Origin: Phragmites australis
Lineage: Eukaryota > Streptophyta > Magnoliopsida > Poales > Poaceae
Reading direction: 5' to 3'
DNA: 64,000 bases
Assembly (NCBI RefSeq): GCF_958298935.1
Contig: NC_084942.1
Coordinates: 5,649,501-5,713,500, forward strand
Part shown: positions 57,168 through 64,000 of the stretch, piece by piece
Layout: each line of letters starts with the position of its first letter
Position numbering within the stretch: position 1 is the stretch's first letter
Position numbers and translations under genes: made by a program
Notes under the pieces: model-generated
Seen by the model: only the letters and a program-made list of their open reading frames with translations
What the model was told of the DNA's origin: nothing
Database searches by the model: none

Positions 57168-58474
57168 CTAATGAGTCGATTGGAGTTCTGACATCACAGG
57201 CTGATAAAAGTTTTGCTGAAAACTGGCCTGAAAAGAATCCAAACTCTGCTGAAATCCCTGCTGAATGGAGGCCATATAGGGGTTAAAGAACCCTGCCGAA
57301 GGTACCCACTGAGGGGGAGCTAGTTCTAGAGCAGGCTGAGGTGGAGGAACATAGTGCTGAGGCTCATCATGCTGTCCTTCCTGAGTTGCATCTTGACCCC
57401 TCCACAAAATACTTGGATTTACTTTGAAAGGCCGATATCCCAAATGCTTACAATCACATGAAGATCTTCGTAACTTTGTCTTCATAAGAATAAGGGACAT
57501 AATATATGGAGCAAAATAAAGATTTGCAGTTATGCTCACCGTTATATTGTTAATGGCTTTGAGCATAAACTTGATCACATTAATCTTTCTCCTGTTTATG
57601 ATATGATTAATGATATTCCAATAAAAGTCCCTAATTGCATCACTGTTACCACTCTTTGGAGCAAAAGTGGCTCTAGCAATTTTGTTGATTGTAGTAGTGA
57701 GGACCTTTAAGCCTGTAACCGTCCTAAGAGTGACTCTAGGGACAACCCCTATTGGTTCATAGGAAGCACTCCAAACTTTTTCTGCCAAGCATTCTTCATT
57801 GTTGATATCGATAGTGTCATAGATAGTATCAAAAGGAATTCTGATGGCATGAGCAAATTCCCTGAATGAGGCTTCATATCTCCTAGATCTAGTCATCCAC
57901 TCAATTTTTGGGAATCGTGAGATATTTCAACAGTAGCATAGAATTAGCGAATGACTGTTGCATTCCAATCACACTTGAAGTTGACAAACTCATAAAGACC
58001 TAACTCTTGAAAGATATTAGTTAAGACAGTCATGCTAGGTTGATTTATCACATAAGCCCAATCAATCCATTTATGATCAAATATATTTTTGCGCAAGAGA
58101 TGGCCATAAAAAGCATCTTGTTGTGTCATGGTATAAAAGTGAGGCAGAGTTGCATCATTATCAAGACCATACTGATATGTATTTCGGGCTCTAGTATATT
58201 CAGTTGAATTCCAATTCTTCTTATGCCCAACATAAGCTTGACAGTTGATCTCAATATCCTCATCACTAGCATCATCCACATCAAAAGCAACATAACCAGC
58301 ATAGGATGAAGCTTCCTCACCAATATCTTGTGAAGGCACCCAATCAGAATCACCATGATCACCTTCTGACTCTGAGTCTGCCAATCTTCTTTTACCCTTG
58401 CCCCGACCAGCCAACAGCTTTCTCACTTTACTTCCAAGTCCATTTCCTCCTCCACTGATCATATGATACATCAC
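57168..58474 (-). pseudogene. Extra ORF pair downstream of Sirevirus pol (env-like position)
   Basis: Two minus-strand ORFs in different frames read as one broken protein. The first (58,474-57,944) starts with a basic/acidic leader (KRRLADSESEGDHGDSDWVP) and continues to LGLYEFVNFKCDWNATVIR. The second (57,896-57,168) continues with MTRSRRYEASFREFAHAIRI, WSASYEPIGVVPRVTLRTV, ATFAPKSGNSDAIRDF and YFAPYIMSLILMKTKL, then a Gln/Pro-rich tail ending near a second polypurine tract. This matches the grass putative plant transposon protein family as I remember it. The position is that of the env-like ORF of Sireviruses. No signal peptide or membrane span is visible here, so an envelope role is not supported. 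Function unknown. Confidence 0.65.
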
Positions 58475-59465
58475 AATGCATTAGTTAACATAAAAGATTG
58501 ACAAAAGATGAAAAATATAGAAAAATTGGCTCTGCTGCTGCTGGTGGTTAGACCGATGAGGGCCGCGATCAGAGGTCAGACCGATGAGGGCCGCAGTCAG
58601 ACCGCCGGCAGGCAGACAGCCCTCCTTCGATCGATTTTGATGAAAATGTGAGGCAAATTGAATTCCCATCTCACCAAACCTTGAGAATAGCCTAATTGAG
58701 ATGCTAGCAACTAATTCCAACCATTTCATCTCAAATCCATACCTCTAATTATGGATCACGTCCTTCAAACCCTAAGCACAAAAGCCTAAAAAAGATGGTA
58801 AAAAGAGTAGGGATTCAAAGATTACCGAGAGGCCATGAGAGAGGAATCCGCGGTGAGACCGGAGACGCTCTCGGGTCGACCGGGGACCAAGGATTTGACC
58901 TTCTTTGAGATTCTTACCGAGAGCACAATTGTGTGGAGAGAGAGAAAAAGAAACTCGGTGGAAGAAAAAGATGGGGAATAGAGGAGATAAGGTCGACCTG
59001 GACATAATCTTTGGTGGCGGTCAAACCGGGACACAGGGCGGTCAGACCGCCAGAGTCCAGAGACACCAAACCTCTCTGTATAGATTGGTGGTTAGACCGG
59101 AGAGAGGACTGCGGTCAGACCGCTGGAACATGAGCTTTTGGATTTTTGAGGATGGAGCTATAAAGGGAGATGCAAGGTAACATATGATCTTTTAAGGTTG
59201 AAAAAGAGATAGAAACATATGCAACAAGACATAACCAATATTATTGAAATGTAAACTTGAATTTAGATATGCAACAAATTCACATATTCAAAGGAAATAA
59301 ACATGAGCAAGATGAGTATGTAAAGCATTGAAAACAAATGCTAGATCATGAAAGTGCATAAACATCATGTGTCTAAAGTTTCAAACAACATTTGAGAAGT
59401 CGATGACATTAAGCTCATTTCTCAATTTTCAAAAACGATTCTCATCTAAGGGTTTTGTGACGATA
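58475..59465. other. Sirevirus internal DNA with palindromic GGTCAGACCGCC strings
   Basis: 58,540-58,615 and 59,020-59,130 contain several copies of variants of GCGGTCAGACCGC. Short minus-strand ORFs (58,481-58,729 and 58,772-59,034) may be a leader exon of the extra ORF, but no splice pattern is convincing. Confidence 0.45.
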
Positions 59466-59489
59466 TCTACTAGTTGGTCTTCGTCCGAA

Positions 59490-60800
59490 CACTATCTACT
59501 AGGATATCGCCTTTGCTTACATGATCTCTAAGAAAGTGATGGCAAATATCTATATGCTTGGTTTTAGAGTGTTGGACCGGATTTGTGGCTATTTTCACGA
59601 CACTCTCGTTGTCACATAAAAGAGGCACTATTTTGAAAACAATGTCATAATCTAGCAAAGTTTGTCTCATCCAAAACAATTGAGCACAATAACTACCCGC
59701 GGAAACATATTCCGCTTCGATGGTAGAAAGTGCTACGGAGTTTTGTTTCTTGGATGACCATGAAACTAGCGATCTACCAAGAAATTGGTAACTACCGGAG
59801 GTGCTTTTCCTATCAACTTTGCAACCCGCATAATCGGACTTCGAATATCCGATTAGCTCAAACTTAGCACCTTTAGGATATCAAAATCCTATACTAGGAG
59901 AGAAATTTAAATATATCAAAATGTGCTTAACGGCCATCAAATGACATTCTTTTGGAAATGCTTGAAACCGTGCACACATACATACACTAAACATGATATC
60001 GGGCCTAGATGCGGTAAGATAAAACAAACTACATATCATAGAATTATAAATCTTTAAATCTACCGGTTTACCTCCCTCATCAAGATCAAGATGACCATTT
60101 GTTCCCATATGTGTCTTGATAGGCTTTGCATCTTCCATACCAAACTTTTTCAATAAATCCTTCAAATACTTTGATTGGCTAATAAAAGTTCCATCTTTGA
60201 GTTGCTTGATTTGAAATCCAAAAAAGAAACTCAATTCACCAATCATAGATATTTCAAATTCCTTAGACATCATTCTCCAAATTCTTCAAAAAATCCTTGT
60301 TAATAGATCCAAAAATGATGTCATCAACATAAATTTGACAAACAAAGAACATCTCTAAGTCTCTCATACCACGCACGTGGGTCTTGTTTAAGGCCGTAGA
60401 TAACTTTAGAGAGTTTATATACATGATTTGGCCTCTTAGGATCTTCAAAACCGGAAGGTTGTTCAACAAAGACAAGTTCACTAATTTTTTCATTCAAAAA
60501 GGCACTTTTTACATCCATTTGATATAACTTAATATTATAAGGTGAAGCAAAAGCAAGCAAGATTCTAATAGCCTCAAGTCTAGCTACGGGAGAAAAAGTT
60601 TCACCGAAATCCAAACCTTCGACTTGAGTATATCCTTGTGCAACCAATCTTGCTTCGTTCCTTACAATAATTTCATCTTCATCTTGCTTATTTCGAAAAA
60701 CCCATTTTGTACCAATGACATTATAATCTCTTAGTCTTTCCACTAATTCACATACATCATTGCAGGTGAAATTATTTAACTCTTCATGCATTGCATTCAC
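59490..60800 (-). pseudogene. Sirevirus reverse transcriptase and RNase H, frameshifted
   Basis: RT (60,800-60,324) shows GTKWVFRNKQDEDEIIVRNE, ARLVAQGYTQVEGLDFGETF and LYQMDVKSAFLNEKI, all diagnostic of Ty1/copia. A frameshift follows. The catalytic YVDD is at 60,320-60,331 in ORF 60,263-60,493. The C-terminal part of RT follows (60,273-59,881: GELSFFFGFQIKQL, ASRPDIMFSVCMCARFQ). RNase H remains at 59,490-59,760 (EAEYVSAGSYCAQL, LLCDNESVVKIATNPVQHSK). Confidence 0.9.
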
Positions 60801-61972
60801 CTAATCCAGATCATTTAGTGCTTCTTCTACATGATTAGGTTCAATAGAAGACACAAAAGAATAGTGTTCACAAAATGAAGCAATACAAGAATGAGTTTGA
60901 ACACCCTTACTAAGATCACCAACAATTTGATCAATGGGATGGTCCTTGGCAATGGTATGATGAACTCTTGGATGAGTTATATGTTCTTGTGATGGATTTG
61001 ATGAAGTGGTAGCTTGTTGTACACGATCATCCATATCTTCTACATTTTGAGTTTGAGCTTGATCGTTTGTAGTGGAAGAAGATGGAATAGCTTGGATAGA
61101 GATAGATGGATCATCTTCTAGTTCATCTTTCTCTTTTGGCTTGATGTCTCCTATTGACATATTTTTTATAGCACTTCTCAAACCTTCATTACCTACATCA
61201 TCTAAATTTTTTTCTCTTCTTGGGAGCCATTAGTCTCATCAAATTCAACATTATGTGTCTCTTCAACTAAACTAGAATTTTGATTGTAGACACGATAAGC
61301 TTTACTGTTTGAAGAACAACCAAGTAAGAAACCTATATCACATTTTCTTTATAATTTTGATAAGCGTGTACCTTTCTTAAGGATGTAGCATTTGCATTCA
61401 AACACCCGAAAATATGAAATATTTGGCTTTCTTCCAATAAGAAGTTCATATGTAGTCCTTTTCAATAGGCGATGACAATATAATCTATTTGATGAATGAC
61501 AAGCGGTGTTAATAGCTTCGGCCCAAAATTTTTCCGAAACAATGTATTCCGAAAGCATTGATCTTGTCATATCAATAAGAGTTCGATTCTTCCTTTCTAC
61601 AACTCCATTTTGCTCCGGAGTGTATTTGGCCAAGAATTCATACTTGATTCCCTTTTCATTGCAAAAATCCTCAACCTTGGTGTTTTTGAATTCAGAGCCA
61701 TTGTCACTTCTTACCTTCTTGATTTTGAAATCAAATTCATTTTCGGTCCTTTTAGCAAAACTTTTGAAGGTGTTAAATACAATAGTTTTGTCATGCAAAA
61801 AGAACACCCATGTAAATCTAGAAAAATCATCAACAATAACAAGACAATAGTTGTTACATTCGATACTTACATATGTAGTAGGACCAAATAAATCTACGTG
61901 TAATAATTTCAAATGTCTTGAAGTTGACATGGAGCTCTTATATGGATGTGAATTCCCCACTTGTTTTCCGGC
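60801..61972 (-). pseudogene. Sirevirus integrase, decayed
   Basis: The core lies at 61,349-61,960: HLKLLHVDLFGPTTYVSIEC (first Asp), KVRSDNGSEF (second Asp) and YTPEQNGVVERKNRTLID (Glu). All three catalytic acids are kept. The segment continues with RLYCHRLLKRTTYELLIGRK. Near 61,348 a stop breaks the frame before a tail (about 61,200-61,330) and the linker ORF 60,801-61,181 (SIGDIKPKEKDELEDDPSIS) that leads into RT. Upstream, CSAC is followed by a TAA in place of a usual Gln. Confidence 0.88.
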
Positions 61973-62520
61973 TTAACAAGCACTACATAGCTTGTCCTTC
62001 TCTAATTTCATATCTTTCAAACCCACTACAAGATCATGCTTCAACAAACGATTTAGTTGATTCATACCAACATGACCAAGCCTTCTATGCCAAAGCCATC
62101 CTTTTGATATCTTTGTGAACAAGCATGTGCTAAGACTTGCATCATTAGAAGAGAAATCTACTACATAAAGATTACCATACCTAAAACCTTTAAAAATAAC
62201 ACTATTGTCCTTTATACTAGTTATGATCACATCATTTGGAGAAAAAGTACATAAAAGATCAACATCACATAATTGAGCAACGGATAACAAATTGAAATTT
62301 AAGGATTCAACTGGTAAGACATTTGAGATTGATAAGTCATTTGAGATAGCAATTTTACCTAACCCTTTTACCTTTCCTTTGCTATTGTCTCCGAAAGTGA
62401 TTTTGTCATATTCCAATCCATCGTTGCTCATAGAGGTGAACATCCTTTGATTTCTGGTCATGTGTTAAGTGCATCCACTATCTAGCACCCAATGTCTTCC
62501 ACCGGACTTATAGTTTACCT
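61973..62520 (-). pseudogene. Sirevirus protease and GAG-pre-integrase domain with premature stop
   Basis: The active site DSG is at 62,474-62,482 in the sequence HWVLDSGCT, followed directly by TAA (62,465-62,467) where the lineage normally has a Lys codon. The reading continues HMTRNQRMFTSM to the pre-integrase zinc region (LWHRRLGHVGMNQLNRLLKH, then CSAC). Confidence 0.85.
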
Positions 62521-62559
62521 ACAAAATAATGTTAAGCTATTTTAGGTACCTAAACTTGT

Positions 62560-63777
62560 TTGAGTCCTTAGATGTTAGTCACCAAAGTTTTAGATACCCA
62601 AATGGCATTCTTTTTAGTACCAATTATAGGAGTGCCAATACATCTAGCTTTAACACTTCCATTAGAACATCTCTTAAGGATATAGGATGAATCAAAAGAT
62701 GTATATGAATTATCCTTGATATTTTTGCAATCCTTCTCAACATGCTCGGTTTTCTTGCTCCTCATGCAATAATCGCTACCTTTCACAAAAATAGTTTTAT
62801 GATGAATAAATGCCTTCTTACCCTTCTTGGGAACATACCCAAGGGCTTCTTTCTTGATAGAGAACCTTTGACTGTCCAAAACTTGTCTAATTTTGGACTC
62901 TCCAATATAGCATCTTGCAAGATCATTTGTTAGTTTTTGAACCTTTTCTTGCAACATAATATTTTCATTAACAATCAAGACATCATTGCAAGATACATCA
63001 TTAGGTGAAGTAAACACATCATTATGTGAGGTAGAAGAACTTATGTGAGATATAGTATACTCATCATCAAGAATTTTGTATGATATACTCATATCTACTT
63101 TTGTTTTGTTGGTTTCATGAGCAATAAGAGAGTCATGAGCTTCCTTAAATATCTCATGAGTTTCTTTGAGACCCTCATAAGCCGTCTTTAGCTCCTCGTA
63201 GGAATCTTGAAGAGAAGTGTGTCTTTTTTTAATTCCTTAAACTTTGCTCTTTCTTTGCTCATAAAATTATCAAAACCATTTATTACCTCAACTAAATCAT
63301 CATATGAATATTCATCTTCATCATTTAATACGTTGGAGTCACCCTTTGCCATAAGACAATGAGGTGTGGAGAAGAGTGAAAGTGCTTCCTTGATAGCTAC
63401 ACCGGCAAGATCCTTTTGAGATGGCTTCTCATCATCGGAGTTGGAGCTTGAGCTTGTATCCGAATCGCACTCAATATAACATGCTTGGCCATCTTTCTTC
63501 TTCTTGTAATACTTCTTGAGAACTTTCTTGTCTTCACTCTCCTTCTTCTTCTTGGAATGTTTTTCTTCCTTGTTCTTGTAATTTGTGGCAATATGGTCTT
63601 TTTCACCACATTCAAAATATCTTCTTTCTTCGAACGGATTTCCTTTTGAAGATTGTCCCTTCTTACTATATCCACTTGGATACTTTTTCTTCTTCATAAA
63701 TCTCTTGAATTTTCTCACAAAGAGAGCCATTTCTTCATCATCGTCATCATCATCACTCTCTTCATGATCATCTTTGC
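62560..63777 (-). pseudogene. Sirevirus gag C-terminal half with two damaged zinc knuckles
   Basis: The first knuckle, about 63,580-63,625, reads RYFECGEKDHIATNYKN; the expected first and last Cys are both Tyr. Lys-rich and Ser/Asp-rich spacers follow (EKHSKKKKESEDKKVL, SDTSSSSNSDDEKPSQ). The second knuckle, in ORF 62,568-63,092, is YCMRSKKTEHVEKDC, where the second Cys is Ser. A coiled-coil part (ENIMLQEKVQKLTNDLARCY) lies between. The N-terminal capsid half is missing because the frame is joined at about 63,777 to a foreign integrase piece. Confidence 0.8.
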
Positions 63778-64000
63778 CTTTTGATAAGCATTTACCTTTC
63801 TTAAGAATGTAGCATTTGCATCCAAACACTCGAAAATATGAAATATTTGGCTTCCTTCCAATAAGAAGTTCATATGGAGTCCTTTTAAATAGATGATGAC
63901 AATATAATCTATTTGATGAATGGCAAGTGGTATTAATAGCTTCGACCCAAAAATTGTCCGAAGCATTGTATTCCGAAAGCATTGATCTTGCCATATCAAT
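63778..64000 (-). pseudogene. Integrase fragment of a second Sirevirus copy fused to gag
   Basis: The last 223 bases encode RSMLSEYNASDNFWVEAINT and continue to YFRVFGCKCYILKKG. This is the same part of integrase found at 61,362-61,600, with 13 differences in 72 residues. It is in one frame with the gag segment that follows (KCLSK then GKDDHEESDDDD). Continues beyond the window. Confidence 0.85.

Larger units (their letters stand above)
55299..64000 (-). mobile_element. Ty1/copia retrotransposon of the Sirevirus (SIRE/Maximus) lineage, incomplete in window
   Basis: Read on the minus strand, the window holds an integrase piece from another copy, gag, protease, integrase, reverse transcriptase, RNase H, an extra ORF pair, a polypurine tract and the 3' LTR. 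The order protease-integrase-RT-RNase H is that of Ty1/copia. A gag with two zinc knuckles, an extra ORF between pol and the LTR, and more than one polypurine tract point to Sireviruses. The 5' LTR is beyond the right edge. Every coding part carries stops, frameshifts or lost cysteines. Confidence 0.88.

Overview
This window is nuclear DNA of a flowering plant, almost certainly a grass. It has intron-containing genes with GT/AG junctions, a chloroplast-targeted protein encoded by a very GC-rich first exon, and about 75% degraded transposable elements of grass-typical kinds (Ty3 chromovirus, Ty3 Tat lineage, Ty1 Sirevirus, MULE, CACTA, MITEs). I see no bacterial or organellar genes, no tRNA or rRNA genes and no CRISPR array.

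Layout. 1-7.5 kb: repeat-rich DNA with a remnant of an extra Tat-element ORF (1.9-2.5 kb), a MITE set in TA microsatellites (3.5-4.0 kb), a Tat protease fragment and an LTR fragment (4.6-5.7 kb). 7,511-12,930: a complete but dead minus-strand chromovirus with both LTRs, an initiator-Met primer site, a polypurine tract and a 5-bp target duplication. About 14.1-25.5 kb: a decayed Mutator-like (MULE) region. It carries a mudrA-type transposase, a plant-mobile-domain (PMD) gene and three small GRF-like zinc-finger genes, and a Sirevirus-type LTR has landed between PMD and mudrA.

26.4-38.0 kb is the genic island, with four minus-strand host genes: a small two-span membrane protein, a WEB-family coiled-coil protein, the plastid pyruvate dehydrogenase E2 subunit (six exons, fully resolvable), and an LRR receptor-like protein whose kinase domain looks catalytically dead. 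From memory, the E2/LRR-receptor pair is also adjacent in Arabidopsis (At1g34430/At1g34420), so this may be old conserved gene order.

39.4-43.4 kb: an internally deleted CACTA element with a perfect 29-bp hairpin. 45,993-46,501: a MULE-type MITE with a perfect 9-bp target duplication. 47.5-55.3 kb: a plus-strand Tat retrotransposon carrying an antisense ORF with its own TATA box. 55,299 to the window end: a minus-strand Sirevirus inserted into the 3' end of the Tat element. It carries an extra ORF pair downstream of pol, and at the right edge an integrase piece from another copy is fused to gag.

The four host genes appear unrelated in function. The most interesting material is the multi-gene MULE cargo, the antisense Tat gene, the CACTA hairpin and the Sirevirus chimera. 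All alignments were done by eye.
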